From Streptomyces buecherae (GTDB lineage Bacteria; Actinomycetota; Actinomycetes; Streptomycetales; Streptomycetaceae): a DNA stretch of 64,000 bases. Positions within the stretch are counted from its first letter, which is position 1, and every line of letters starts with the position of its first letter. The notes under the pieces were generated by a model. That model made no database searches, was not told the origin of the DNA, and worked only from the letters and a program-made list of their open reading frames with translations. Of the stretch, positions 44,075 through 52,976 are shown piece by piece. The stretch is taken from the NCBI RefSeq assembly GCF_014295035.1, contig NZ_CP060404.1, positions 4,434,501 through 4,498,500 on the forward strand, in the 5' to 3' direction. The translations under genes and the position numbers were made by a program.

Positions 44075-44737
44075 GTGAAGGGTGTGGAGCATTCATTACG
44101 GGCGCGGGTGCGAGACGGGGAACCGGACGCGTTCCGGCGGCTGTTCGACGACCACGCGACGGCCGTCCACCGGCACGCCCTGCGGCTGACCGGAAACTGG
44201 GCCACCGCCGAGGACGTGGTGTCCCTGACCTTCCTGGAGGCGTGGCGGCTGCGCGAACGGGTGCTCCCCGACGGCGACGACCACCTGCACCCGTGGCTCC
44301 TCGGGATCGCCACGAACGTCCTGCGCAACACCGCGCGGGCCGCGCGCCGGCACCGTAACGCGCTCGCCCGGCTCCCGGTGGGCGACGCGGTGCCCGACTT
44401 CGCGGACGAGGTGGCGCAGCGGATGGTGGACAGCGAGGAGTTGGCCGCCGCGCGCCGGGCCCTGGCCGGGCTGCGCCGCCTGGAGCGCGAGGTGGTCACG
44501 CTGTGCGTGTGGGAGGGCCTGGACTCGACCACGGTGGCCAACGCGCTCGGCGTGCCGGTCGGCACCGTGCGCTCCCGGCTCTCGCGCGCCCGCAAGCGGC
44601 TGCGCAAGCTCACCGAGGCCGAACTGAGGAGAAAGCCCCCGCGGGCCGTCGTCCGCCCGCCCGAGCCGAGGCCCCTGGTGGTCGGCCCGTGCGCGGCCGG
44701 CTCCGGGCGCGGGGTCACGGAAGAGAGGAACCCATGA
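44075..44737 (+). CDS. ECF RNA polymerase sigma factor
   Basis: The 220-residue protein has region 2 at about 15-85 (FRRLFDDHATAVHRHALRLT, NWATAEDVVSLTFLEAWRLR, PWLLGIATNVLRNTARAARR) and region 4 at about 130-185 (ALAGLRRLEREVVTLCVWEG, VANALGVPVGTVRSRLSRAR). The stop overlaps the next start by four bases (ATGA, 44734-44737), so it is coupled to the CU044_5270-type membrane protein, a pairing seen often in streptomycetes. That partner may act as its regulator. GTG 44075 is used; GTG 44084 is also possible. Confidence 0.93.
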   Translation: MKGVEHSLRARVRDGEPDAFRRLFDDHATAVHRHALRLTGNWATAEDVVSLTFLEAWRLRERVLPDGDDHLHPWLLGIATNVLRNTARAARRHRNALARLPVGDAVPDFADEVAQRMVDSEELAAARRALAGLRRLEREVVTLCVWEGLDSTTVANALGVPVGTVRSRLSRARKRLRKLTEAELRRKPPRAVVRPPEPRPLVVGPCAAGSGRGVTEERNP

Positions 44738-45747
44738 GCGCCTTTCCGCGGAAGGGAGACGAGGCGGGCGAGTGCGAGGAGTTGGCGGTGTTGCTGCCGA
44801 CCCCCCACGTGCCCGGACTCGCCCCGGACCGCCATCGCGAGCTGCGGGAGGGGATCGTACGGGAGATCGGCCGGCAGTTGGCGGTCGAGGAGACACCGTG
44901 CGCGCGCCACCGGCCGCGCTGGCGCCGGTTGACCACCGTGGTGGTGCCGATCGTGGTGGTGGTGACGACGGCCGTGGTCGCCGTCCTCGTCCGCACCGCC
45001 GGCCAGGACACGTCGCCGCACGCCGTCAGCGTCAGCGACGAGCCGTCGGCGGTCCACCTGCTGGACCAGGCCGCGGCGGCGCAGGCCGGCCGCCCACCGG
45101 TCACCGTCCGCCCGGACCAGTACGTCTACGTCCGACACCTCGGGGACGGCCAGGTCCTCGGCTTCGGGCTGCGCGGCTTCGGCCAGCGCGAGGACTGGTA
45201 CGCGGCGCGGGCCGAGACGAGCGGGGTCATCCGGGTCACCCCCGTCACGAGGGGCGAGGCCCCGCGGAGCCGTTACGAGCCCACGAGCCAGAGCATGACG
45301 GGCACCAACGACGCCCCACCGCCGTGGCCCCTCACCCGCCTGGGATCCCTGCCCACCGACCCCGACCTGCTGCTGAGCAAGCTCTACGAGGACACCGGAG
45401 GGCAGGGGCCGAGCCGGGACGAGGCGGTCTTCGAGCTGATCAACGAGGTGATCGACACGACCACCCTGGAGCCCAACCTCAACGCGGCGCTGCTGCGCGC
45501 CGCCGGTCGGCTCCCCGGCACCACCGTCAAGGAGGACGTACGGGACGGCGCCGGCCGCCACGGCGTCGGCCTGACCTTCCGGTTCCCCCCGTCGTCCCCG
45601 ACGACCTGGGTCTTCGACCCGCACACCCTGACCTACCTGGGCACCACGGAGTCGGCGCTGCTTGAGGTGGCCGTGGTGGACGAGAAGTTGCGGGTGCCCG
45701 ACCGGTCGACCCCCGGCCCGAGCCCGGGCGAGACCTCGATGCTGTAA
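44734..45747 (+). CDS. CU044_5270-family membrane protein, partner of the ECF sigma factor
   Basis: The 337-residue protein starts in the ATGA overlap with the sigma gene. Residues 1-65 are cytoplasmic and contain a helix-rich part with a possible anti-sigma-like role (PDRHRELREGIVREIGRQLA). One membrane helix follows (LTTVVVPIVVVVTTAVVAVL). Residues 90-337 are exported; they contain VHLLDQAAAAQAGRPPVTVR, PDQYVYVRHLGDG and RLPGTTVKEDVRDGAGRHGV, which are hallmarks of the CU044_5270 family. The family is always found beside ECF sigma genes; a sensing role is inferred and unproven. Confidence 0.88.
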   Translation: MSAFPRKGDEAGECEELAVLLPTPHVPGLAPDRHRELREGIVREIGRQLAVEETPCARHRPRWRRLTTVVVPIVVVVTTAVVAVLVRTAGQDTSPHAVSVSDEPSAVHLLDQAAAAQAGRPPVTVRPDQYVYVRHLGDGQVLGFGLRGFGQREDWYAARAETSGVIRVTPVTRGEAPRSRYEPTSQSMTGTNDAPPPWPLTRLGSLPTDPDLLLSKLYEDTGGQGPSRDEAVFELINEVIDTTTLEPNLNAALLRAAGRLPGTTVKEDVRDGAGRHGVGLTFRFPPSSPTTWVFDPHTLTYLGTTESALLEVAVVDEKLRVPDRSTPGPSPGETSML

Positions 45748-46152
45748 CCGGGCGCGCGCCGCCGGAACGCGCCGCGCGCCCCCACCCCAAGGGCGCCGGC
45801 TGACCCCGCGTCGCCCGCGCCCCACAGAACGAGCCCACCCGGGCTCAACGAGCCCCCGCCCGGCCGGCCGCCCCCGGCGGCCCACGGCGCGGGGCGCCCG
45901 CCGGTCAGCGGGCCTGGCGGAGCAGGGGCCGCCGGCCCGCGACCGGCACGAGGAAAGGCGGTCAGCGCTCGCCGTGGAGGGGACGGCGGGCGCTGACCGC
46001 GGGGTGCGGCGGGCCCGGGGCGGGTGGCCCCCGGTCAACCCGCCCCGTACGAACGTGTCCGCGCCGACCTCGGGGAACGCCGCCGGTGGCCGGTGACTGT
46101 GCCATGCTCGCTGGCTGGTCAGGCGGGATTTCGTGGTAGTCGGGAGTGTGAC
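45748..46152. other. Intergenic before the methyltransferase gene
   Basis: About 405 bases. No gene or clear hairpin is seen in the GC-rich first 300 bases; the last 60 bases hold the probable methyltransferase promoter and leader. Confidence 0.4.
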
Positions 46153-47052
46153 ATGGGTGCTGATGCGCATGCGGGTGACGGGTACGGCGAGGGCAACATC
46201 TTCCTCAGGTTCCTGCAACACGTGGGCTGGGGCGACCTGTTGAACGTCGGCTACTTCACGCTGCCCACGCTCCCCGCCGCCGTGGGCGGCGGTGGGTACT
46301 TCCAGCGGGCGCTCGTACGGCGGTCGCTGGCGCTCCTGGACGCGGCACCCGGCGACCTGGTCCTCGACGCCGCCTGCGGGCGCGGCTACACCACCGCCCG
46401 GCTCGCCGACGCCGGCTGCCGGGCCCTCGGCGTCGACCTCGGCGAGCGCCAGATCGCCCTGGCCAGGGCGCGGTTCGGGCACCGGCCCCGGGTGTCCTTC
46501 GCCGTCGCGGACGTGACCCGGTTGCCCGACGAGGCGGGCGGTACGGAGTTCGCGGACGGTTCCTTCGATCGGGTGCACTGCCTGGAGGCCGCGTTCCACT
46601 TCGGCCCCGAGGGGCGGGACGCCTTCCTCGCCGAGAGCCACCGCGTGCTGCGCCCCGGGGGCCGGCTCGTCCTCGTGGACTTCACCTGGCCCGACGAACG
46701 GTCCGCGCGGATCGACCAGCTCGACCCCCGGGGCCTGGTGCGCGCGTCCTGGCAGTTCGACGACTTCGAGCGGCTCGACCGCTACCTGGCCAGCGCCACC
46801 AAGGCCGGCTTCGAGGTCCGCGCCGTACACGACTGGACCCGCCCGGTCGTCCGCCGCTCGGCCCGCCTCATCGGCACTGTGGGAGCCGTCGTGTCCACTC
46901 GCCCCGGCCGCCTCGCCTTCCGCACCCGCTGGCCGAGCCTGCGCGAGTTCACCCCGGCCGACTGGCAGGCCCTGTGCCCCGTCATCCGGGCCCACGTGGC
47001 GGCGAGCCGGGAGGTGGGGTACACGGCGTTGGTGCTGGACAAGCGGGGGTAG
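46153..47052 (+). CDS. Class I SAM-dependent methyltransferase
   Basis: From ATG 46153 (GGGAG seven bases upstream) the protein has 299 residues. Motif I is LVLDAACGRGYTTARLADAG at about 72-91, the second-strand acid is GVDLGERQ, motif II is SFDRVHCLEAAFHFGPEG and motif III is LRPGGRLVLVDFTWPDE. The N-terminal text NIFLRFLQHVGWGDLLNVGY and the size resemble O- and C-methyltransferases of secondary metabolism such as EryG-type enzymes, and also sterol-type methyltransferases. The substrate is unknown. It converges with the chloramphenicol phosphotransferase gene. Confidence 0.9.
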   Translation: MGADAHAGDGYGEGNIFLRFLQHVGWGDLLNVGYFTLPTLPAAVGGGGYFQRALVRRSLALLDAAPGDLVLDAACGRGYTTARLADAGCRALGVDLGERQIALARARFGHRPRVSFAVADVTRLPDEAGGTEFADGSFDRVHCLEAAFHFGPEGRDAFLAESHRVLRPGGRLVLVDFTWPDERSARIDQLDPRGLVRASWQFDDFERLDRYLASATKAGFEVRAVHDWTRPVVRRSARLIGTVGAVVSTRPGRLAFRTRWPSLREFTPADWQALCPVIRAHVAASREVGYTALVLDKRG

Positions 47053-47107
47053 GGGCGGGCCGGCGCCCGGACCGGAGCCGTGGGGCCGTGGGGCCGTGGG
47101 GTGCTGT

Positions 47108-47641
47108 CTACCCGAGCCGCGCGGCGATCGCGTGCGCGCACTCCTCGGACCCGCTACGCGTCGTGTCCACCTCCAGGTCGTACGCCACGCCCCGGTGCGC
47201 GAGGTGGGCCTGCGCGGCGGCCATGCCCGGCACGCGGTCGCCGCGCGCCAGTTCGCGACTGGCCGCGACCTCGGGGGCGCAGCGGACGCCCACCCACAGC
47301 ACCTCCAACCCGGCCAGCGCCCGCCGCCACCGCTCCTGGGAGGCCGGGCCGCCGAGGAAGACATCGTCGACGATCACCCGGGCGCCGGCCCGCGCCATCG
47401 CGGCCACCCCGGTCTGCCAGGCCGCCTCCAGCTCCCGGAACCGTGGCCCGGGGGTGACTCCGCCGTCGTCGGCGAACTCGATTCCCTCGCCGGCGTTCTG
47501 CAGGGACGCCGGCATGGCCTCGATGAGCGAGTCGACCGCCATGAGCAACCACGGCTCGGGCAACACCTCCTGCAGAGTCCGCGCGAGCCGCGTCTTGCCC
47601 GAGCTGGAACCGCCGTTGAGCACGATCACCTGAGTCGTCAC
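47108..47641 (-). CDS. cpt: Chloramphenicol 3-O-phosphotransferase family protein
   Basis: The 177-residue protein closely follows, from memory, the S. venezuelae chloramphenicol phosphotransferase (178 residues): the P-loop VIVLNGGSSSGKT (residues 5-17), the LPEPWLLMAVDSLIEAMP segment with the catalytic Asp37, ARAGARVIVDDVFLGG, ERWRRALAGLEVLWVGVRC and the C-terminal VAYDLEVDTT. The enzyme transfers the gamma phosphate of ATP to the primary hydroxyl of chloramphenicol and inactivates it. GTG 47641 is the start. No chloramphenicol biosynthesis genes are in this window, so the gene may serve in defence or have another alcohol substrate. It converges with the methyltransferase. Confidence 0.9.
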   Translation of the reverse strand: MTTQVIVLNGGSSSGKTRLARTLQEVLPEPWLLMAVDSLIEAMPASLQNAGEGIEFADDGGVTPGPRFRELEAAWQTGVAAMARAGARVIVDDVFLGGPASQERWRRALAGLEVLWVGVRCAPEVAASRELARGDRVPGMAAAQAHLAHRGVAYDLEVDTTRSGSEECAHAIAARLG

Positions 47642-47681
47642 CGCGTCACCGTAGGAGCGGGGCGGCGGGCTGGCAAGCGGC

Positions 47682-48497
47682 TTAACGGGGGCCGGGGGCG
47701 GCGGCCGTGAAGCGGGTGCGGTCGGCGGGCACGCCCACCTGCTCGCGGCCGTCGTCGTCGGTGTACCGCCAGGTGAACGGCAGGCCGTGGGCCGAGGTGA
47801 GGTCGGGGCCGTCCATGAGCTGGAAGTGCAGGTGGGGCTCGGAGGAGTTGCCCGAGTTGCCGCACTCGGCCAGCGGCTGGCCGGCCGCGACCCGCTCGCC
47901 CACGGTCACCCGCAGCGAGCGCCGCCGCAGGTGGGCGAAGACGGCGTACGTACCGTCGCCGAGGTCGAGCACGAGGTGGTTGCCCAGGATGTGGCGGGGA
48001 TCGGCCAGGGAACGCACGAAGCCCTCCACCAACAGGTAGCCGAGGCCGGCGAGCGAGGTGCGGGACAGGTGGTCGCGCTGCCCGTCGGCGGCGGCCACCA
48101 CCCGGCCGTCGGCCGGCGCGAGCAGCGGCTCCCCGTACGCCGGGTAGGCAGCCGGGCGGCGCGCGATCGGCCACACCCAGACGGGCTCCGGCGCGGGTCG
48201 GCGCACGAGGTCGATGGCGTACGTCTGCGCCAGGCTGTGGGTGTGGCTGGGCACCTTGGTGGCGGGCCCGTTCAGCGCCACCCAGTGGCCCCGCACGGGT
48301 GCGCCCAGGGCCACGGGCGGGGTGACGCCCCTCGGCGGGCGCTGCGCCCGCGTCAGGAACCACCGCAACAGCAGGCCACCCAGCAGCAGACCGACGCCGG
48401 TGAACCACAGCGCCCCGAGCCCCGAACCGTTGACGACGACGCACACGGTTCCCACGGCGATCAGCAGACCGTGGTGCTTGCGCAGGAGGAGGAGCAT
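47682..48497 (-). CDS. Membrane-anchored M23 (LytM-type) peptidase
   Basis: The 271-residue protein starts at ATG 48497. Two short hydrophobic helices lie in residues 10-47 (LLIAVGTVCVVVNGSGLGAL, FTGVGLLLGGLLLRWFL). The M23 domain follows with probable zinc ligands His86 and Asp96 (HTHSLAQTYAID) and His224 of the HLHF motif, plus His189 in the TYAVFAHL strand. The spacing between first His and Asp is longer than the classic H-x3-D, so this is a divergent sub-group. It also has the strand pairs PADGRVVAAADG and GERVAAGQPLAECGNSGNSS. It would cut peptidoglycan cross-links at the outer face of the membrane, if active. Confidence 0.88.
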   Translation of the reverse strand: MLLLLRKHHGLLIAVGTVCVVVNGSGLGALWFTGVGLLLGGLLLRWFLTRAQRPPRGVTPPVALGAPVRGHWVALNGPATKVPSHTHSLAQTYAIDLVRRPAPEPVWVWPIARRPAAYPAYGEPLLAPADGRVVAAADGQRDHLSRTSLAGLGYLLVEGFVRSLADPRHILGNHLVLDLGDGTYAVFAHLRRRSLRVTVGERVAAGQPLAECGNSGNSSEPHLHFQLMDGPDLTSAHGLPFTWRYTDDDGREQVGVPADRTRFTAAAPGPR

Positions 48498-48552
48498 GGG
48501 ACCTCTTCTGGAGCGGGTGGGACGTCGGGTGGCCCCGGTACGAGGTGGGTGA

Positions 48553-48771
48553 CTAGGCGAACTCTCCCCGCTGTACGGCGTTCACGAACGCCGCCCACGC
48601 CTGTGTGTCGAAGGTCAGGGTGGGGCCGTCGGGGTTCTTGCTGTCGCGGACGGGGACGGTGCCGTTGGCGGCGGCCGAGGGCGCCCACTCGACGCAGTTG
48701 CCGCCTCCACCGTTGCTGTGACTGGACTTGATCCATACGGTGCCCGCATCAGGTCCGGGTGTGATGCTCAT
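48553..48771 (-). CDS. DUF397 domain protein
   Basis: The 72-residue protein carries a full DUF397 domain: WIKSSHSNGGGGNCVEWA, VPVRDSKNPDGPTLTF and WAAFVNAVQRGEF. ATG 48771 lies inside the end of the upstream HTH gene, with its GGAGG there too, so translation is coupled. DUF397 and DUF5753/HTH gene pairs are abundant in streptomycetes; the small protein is thought to act with its regulator partner, in some cases like a toxin-antitoxin or developmental pair such as WhiJ-like systems (family knowledge). Confidence 0.95.
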   Translation of the reverse strand: MSITPGPDAGTVWIKSSHSNGGGGNCVEWAPSAAANGTVPVRDSKNPDGPTLTFDTQAWAAFVNAVQRGEFA

Positions 48772-49597
48772 GTGGCAGTGCCTCCATCGTCGAGCGGATA
48801 AGAGCCGCGGAATCTGTGGGCGATAGAGCGTGAGCCCTCATCCGATCGTAGGCCCGGCGACGTGCGGTGGCCTCGATCGGGTCTTCCAACAGGTTTCCCG
48901 TATCGATGCTCTCCTCGTACGCGATGACAGCGCCCTTCTCCAGGGTCATCAGCGTCAGTGAGCCACCCAGTAGCGCGTGCGCCCCATGGGAGAAGGGCAT
49001 GACCTGAATGACGGTTGCCGGCCCGTCCACCAGCGGCAGCAGAGTTGCCAACTGCTCGCGCATGACCGCAGGTCCACCCACCACACGACGTAGTACCGTC
49101 TCATCGAGAATGATGGACAACTCTGGTGGGGGTTCCGCGCGCAGCAGAGCCTGTCGGCTCAGTCGGGCCGAGACCTTGTCCTCGATCTCCTCCGGGATCG
49201 CCTGAGGGTTGCTCACACGAAACAGAGCCCGGGCGTAGGGGTCCGTCTGCACCAGCCCCGGCACGACGTGTCCGGCGTACTCGTTGATGACCCGCGCCTG
49301 CGCCTCCAACTCCATGCGCCGCCGGTACCTGTCCGGATGGACCTCTTTGCGGGCCAACTCGTAGAGCTTGCCGAACAGTCCGTCCGTGCCGAACGCGGTG
49401 TCCAGCTTGGTCGGGAGATCGGGCGGGACCATCGTCTGGGCGGTCTCGAAGCGATGCAGCGAACTCTTGCCGTACTTGAGCACCTCCCCCAGGGCATCAA
49501 GGGACATGCCCGCCGCCTCGCGGAGTCGGCGCATCTCCGCGCCGAAGAGGTGTCGGGCGGACCTGTCGGGGGTCAAGTCACGGGGGCGGGCGGACAT
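48749..49597 (-). CDS. XRE/HTH regulator with DUF5753 domain
   Basis: From ATG 49597 (AGAGG upstream) the 282-residue protein has a helix-turn-helix at about 15-70 (FGAEMRRLREAAGMSLDALG, EVLKYGKSSLHRFETAQTM) and a DUF5753 domain from about 95 to 275 (VINEYAGHVVPGLVQTDPYA, LSIILDETVLRRVVGGPAVM, IQVMPFSHGAHALLGGSLTL). TTG 49603 is a weaker alternative start. The following DUF397 gene overlaps by 23 bases, the standard partner arrangement. A short palindrome lies 77 bases upstream. Targets are unknown, and such pairs occur in many copies per genome. Confidence 0.95.
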   Translation of the reverse strand: MSARPRDLTPDRSARHLFGAEMRRLREAAGMSLDALGEVLKYGKSSLHRFETAQTMVPPDLPTKLDTAFGTDGLFGKLYELARKEVHPDRYRRRMELEAQARVINEYAGHVVPGLVQTDPYARALFRVSNPQAIPEEIEDKVSARLSRQALLRAEPPPELSIILDETVLRRVVGGPAVMREQLATLLPLVDGPATVIQVMPFSHGAHALLGGSLTLMTLEKGAVIAYEESIDTGNLLEDPIEATARRRAYDRMRAHALSPTDSAALIRSTMEALPHEHHTRT

Positions 49598-49673
49598 GCG
49601 CAACCTCTTTTCCCGTCAACGACGGTGAGATACGAGCCGCGTGTCAGCCTACGCACGGCTGCGCGACCGTCGC

Positions 49674-49688
49674 ACTACGCACCGTAGT
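49674..49688 (-). promoter_or_regulatory. Palindrome upstream of the HTH/DUF397 pair
   Basis: ACTACG and CGTAGT flank a three-base spacer (ACTACGCACCGTAGT). It lies 77 bases before the HTH start and could be its operator. Based on symmetry and position only. Confidence 0.4.
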
Positions 49689-49767
49689 TCTCCTCATTCC
49701 GGATCACAGGGTGGGACATGGCTTCCGTCAGCCAACGGCAGCCGCGCGTACGGGCGTTCGTCCGTCG

Positions 49768-51948
49768 TCACGGCTTCAGCAGCGGCACGTTCTTGCGGAC
49801 CGCCTTGTCCCACGAGCCGTCGTCCACCATCTTCTTCAACGCCTTGTCGACCTCGCCCGTCAGCGGGCTGTCCTTGGCCAGGCCCACTCCGTACGGCTCG
49901 TTGGACAGGGACAGGCCCGCGAGGCGGTAGGCGCCCGGGCGCAGGGACGCGTATCCGGCGAGCAGCGCGTTGTCGGTGGTGACCGCGTCCACCGAGCCCT
50001 GGTCCAGCGCGTCGACGCAGCGCGCGTAGGACTCGTACTCCACGACCTGCGCCTGGGGCGCGATGTCCGTTCGCAGGCGCTGGGCCGGTGTGCTGCCGGC
50101 GACCGTGCAGACGCGCTTGCCGCCCAGGTCCGACGCCTCGCGCACCGAGGTGTCGGACCTGGGGAGGAGTACGTCCTGGTGGGCGGTCAGGTAGGGGCCG
50201 GCGAAGTCGACCCGCTTCTCGCGCGCCTCGGTCATCGTGTACGTCGCCACGACGAGGTCGACGCGCCCGCTGGTCAGCAGGGTCTCGCGGTCGCTGCTGC
50301 GCACCTCCTGCCACACGATGTCGGCGGGGGTGTGTCCGAGTGCCGTGGCGATGTACGTCGCCACGTCCACGTCGAGCCCCGCGTAGCTGCCGTCGGGGCG
50401 GCGGAAGCCGAGGCCCGGTTGGTCGGACTTGACGCCGATGGTGATCTTCTTGCCCGTGCCCTTGTCGTCGTCCACCGTGGCGGGGGTCTCGCGGGTGGGC
50501 GACGTGGGTTCGGTCGTGGGCTGGCGACCCTTGGCTGGCCGTTCGCCGCCCTTGCCTGAGCCGCCGTCGGGCAGCAGGTTCCAGGTGAGGAGGCCCGCGA
50601 GGGCGAGGGCGCCGGCCGTGGCGGCGTACAGCGCGCCCCGGCGCGAGCGCCGGCCGGCGGGCGGCGCGGTGGGTGGCGGGCCCTGCGGCGGGGCGGGTAG
50701 CGGGGCCGGCGCGAGGAACGCCGGGTGCGGTGCCGGTGCGGCGGGCGGGGCGGACGGGCGCGCGGCGGGCGGGGTGAGGTGGTAGTCGCCGGACGCGGGC
50801 GTGGAGAGGGCGGGCGGTGGCCCGAAGGTGTCGGAGGGGCGGGCGGAGTGGGTGGCGTGCGTGGCGGGGCTGGCGGGGGCGTCGGCCGTCGCGGAGGGCG
50901 GGTGCGTGCCGGGGGTGGGGGGTTCGGTGGAGGCCTGTCGGTCGGCGGTCGGCGCGGCGGCGGTGGGCGCGGCGGGGGCGGGCGCGGCGGGGGAAGGCGC
51001 GGCAGGGGTGGCTTCCCCGACACCCGTACCACCCGTACCGCTCGTACCGCCCGCGCCGCCCGCCGCAGGCTCCGCCTGCGCCGGCGCGCGCCGTGACGCG
51101 GGCCGTGGCTCGGACGGCGGCCCGGACGGTGACTCGGCTGCCGCCAGGAGGCGGTCCAGCGTGGCTGCGTCGGGGCGGTGGCCGGGGGAGCGGACGAGCA
51201 GGGCGCGCAGCGGCTGCGTCAGCGCGCCCGCGCGGGTGGGTGGTGGGACGTCCTGGCCGACGATGGCCGCGAGGGTGGCGAGGGTGTTGGCGCGCCGCAG
51301 GGGGTGGCGGCCCTCGACGGCCACGTACAGCATCATGCCGAGCGACCACAGGTCGGCCGTGGCGTCGCCGTCCTGGCCGGCGGCGCGTTCGGGCGCCATG
51401 TACTCGGGGGTGCCGATCAGCGAGCCGGCCGCGGTGAGCACGGTGGAGCCCTGGATGGCCGCGATGCCGAAGTCGGTGAGGACCGGGCGGCCGTCGGGCC
51501 GGATGAGGACGTTGGCCGGCTTGACGTCGCGGTGTTGGATGTCGGCCGCGTGCACGGCGACCAGGCCGGCCAGCACGCCCCGGCCCAGCCGCGCCGCCTC
51601 GGCCGGGGCGAGCGTCCCCCGGGCCAGCCGGTCGGCGACGTTCTCGCCCGGGACCAGCTCCATGACCAGCCACGGGTAGGGGTGTGCGGGGCCGTCCACG
51701 ATGTGGTGGATCGTCGCCACGTTGGGGTGGCTGATCCGGGCCAGGGCTCGGGCCTCGCGCAGGACGCGGGCGCGGAGCTGGCGGGCGCCCTCGGGGTCGT
51801 GTTCGGCCAGCGCGGGGTCCTGCGGGCGGACCTCCTTGAGGGCCACGTCGCGGTCGAGGGCCAGGTCGCGGGCGCGCCACACCGTGCCCATCCCGCCCCC
51901 GCCGAGCCGTTCCACCAGCTCGAACCGACCGTCGATCACCCGACCCAC
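49768..51948 (-). CDS. Ser/Thr protein kinase fused to an exported solute-binding domain
   Basis: The 726-residue protein starts at GTG 51948 behind GAGGGGGA. Residues 8-265 are a PknB-like kinase with Gly-rich loop LGGGGMGTV, Lys38 in VALKEV, HRD139-141 in QHRDVKPANVL, DFG159-161, and GTPEYMAPE. A Pro/Ala/Thr linker (about 270-435) and one membrane helix (about 440-458, LYAATAGALALAGLLTWNLL) follow. Residues about 500-726 are a bacterial extracellular solute-binding family 3 domain (KITIGVKSDQPGLGFRRPDG, AGLDVDVATYIATALG, VDLVVATYTMTEAREKRVDF). An external amino acid or similar small ligand could therefore tune the internal kinase. No transporter genes are adjacent. Confidence 0.95.
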   Translation of the reverse strand: MGRVIDGRFELVERLGGGGMGTVWRARDLALDRDVALKEVRPQDPALAEHDPEGARQLRARVLREARALARISHPNVATIHHIVDGPAHPYPWLVMELVPGENVADRLARGTLAPAEAARLGRGVLAGLVAVHAADIQHRDVKPANVLIRPDGRPVLTDFGIAAIQGSTVLTAAGSLIGTPEYMAPERAAGQDGDATADLWSLGMMLYVAVEGRHPLRRANTLATLAAIVGQDVPPPTRAGALTQPLRALLVRSPGHRPDAATLDRLLAAAESPSGPPSEPRPASRRAPAQAEPAAGGAGGTSGTGGTGVGEATPAAPSPAAPAPAAPTAAAPTADRQASTEPPTPGTHPPSATADAPASPATHATHSARPSDTFGPPPALSTPASGDYHLTPPAARPSAPPAAPAPHPAFLAPAPLPAPPQGPPPTAPPAGRRSRRGALYAATAGALALAGLLTWNLLPDGGSGKGGERPAKGRQPTTEPTSPTRETPATVDDDKGTGKKITIGVKSDQPGLGFRRPDGSYAGLDVDVATYIATALGHTPADIVWQEVRSSDRETLLTSGRVDLVVATYTMTEAREKRVDFAGPYLTAHQDVLLPRSDTSVREASDLGGKRVCTVAGSTPAQRLRTDIAPQAQVVEYESYARCVDALDQGSVDAVTTDNALLAGYASLRPGAYRLAGLSLSNEPYGVGLAKDSPLTGEVDKALKKMVDDGSWDKAVRKNVPLLKP

Positions 51949-52177
51949 GGGTCCCCCTCACCCTCGTGACCCCCGCGCGCACGCGGCGGTCCGCGCCCGA
52001 CGCCGGGGCTGACTTTGCCACAGGGGCGCGACGATCGGACCGGGCAGCGACCCCGCCCGCCGCCCATTCGTTACCCGTGCGGCGAGTTCGGCGCGGCGGG
52101 CGCGCGCGTTCGGCGCGCGAGGGCGGAGGCGGGGGGCGCCGGTCGGGCCGCGTACCGGGTCGGGGACGATCAGGCCC

Positions 52178-52720
52178 ATGTCGCACACGACCGATCCCCT
52201 CGCGGCCCTGTCCTTCCGGCGGGCCGACGCGGGTGACGTGACCGAGTTCGTTCGCCTGCGGGACGCCGCCGCGCGCTGGCAGCGCGCGCGGGGCATCCAG
52301 CAGTGGCGGCCCGGCGAGTTGGGCCCGGAACACTTCCGGGCGCGGCTGCGCGAGGGCGAGTTGTGGCTGGCCACGCTCGGGCCGACGGGCCCCACCGTCG
52401 GGGCGTGGGAGCTGTGGTGGGAGGACGTGGCGGCGTGGGGGGAGCAGCCGCCGGTCGCCGGCTACGTGCACCGCCTGGTGGTCGACCGGCAGACAGCCCC
52501 GCCCGGCGCGGGCCGCCACCTGCTCGCGGTGGCCGAGCGCCGCGTCCTCGCCCACGGGCGCACGCTGTGCCGCCTGGACTGCCTGGCCAACAACGACCGC
52601 CTGCGCGCCTATTACGAGGACGCGGGGTACGCCGTGGTCGGCGAGCGGGCGGCGAAGAACGGCGACGGTGGCCGGTCGTACGGCGTGACCCTGTTGGAGA
52701 AGCGGCTCACGGCACCGTGA
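52178..52720 (+). CDS. GNAT family N-acetyltransferase
   Basis: The 180-residue protein has a GNAT fold: FRRADAGDVTEFVRLRDAAA as first strand and helix, GELWLATLGPTGPTVGAWEL, and the acetyl-CoA loop region GYVHRLVVDRQTAPPGAGRH LLAVAE-type (pyrophosphate-binding RxxG variant PPGAGRHLL), ending with LDCLANNDRLRAYYEDAGYA. Such enzymes acetylate amines of small molecules or proteins. The substrate is not known. ATG 52178 is the start. It is divergent from the kinase gene and converges with two small membrane-protein genes. Confidence 0.88.
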   Translation: MSHTTDPLAALSFRRADAGDVTEFVRLRDAAARWQRARGIQQWRPGELGPEHFRARLREGELWLATLGPTGPTVGAWELWWEDVAAWGEQPPVAGYVHRLVVDRQTAPPGAGRHLLAVAERRVLAHGRTLCRLDCLANNDRLRAYYEDAGYAVVGERAAKNGDGGRSYGVTLLEKRLTAP

Positions 52721-52748
52721 GCCGGGGCCGCCGGCGGCACGCGGCGGC

Positions 52749-52976
52749 TCAGGGCCCGGTGGCGGCGCCCCGGCTCCGTGGGGTGGGGGCGGCGTGGTGC
52801 GCCATGACCGTACGCGTCCACCGCACCAGCCTGTCGATGACCTCCAGCACGACCCGTTGTCGCCCGGCGGGCAGGAAGGGCCAGGTCAGCCACGCCGGCG
52901 CGGACAGCAACACGACGGTCAGCAGCGGTAGGACGTAGAGCACGACGAGAAAGGGACGGAACAGCCAGCCAGGCAT
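52749..52976 (-). CDS. Small membrane protein (75 residues)
   Basis: ATG 52976 follows GGAGG. One or two membrane helices lie near the N-terminus (GWLFRPFLVVLYVLPLLTVV and LLSAPAWLTWPFLPAG). The rest is basic (VVLEVIDRLVRWTRTVMAHH), with an Arg/Pro tail. The family is not recognised. It lies 270 bases after another small membrane-protein gene on the same strand. The long upstream frame that reaches 53291 is not chosen because only this start has a good ribosome binding site. Confidence 0.6.
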   Translation of the reverse strand: MPGWLFRPFLVVLYVLPLLTVVLLSAPAWLTWPFLPAGRQRVVLEVIDRLVRWTRTVMAHHAAPTPRSRGAATGP

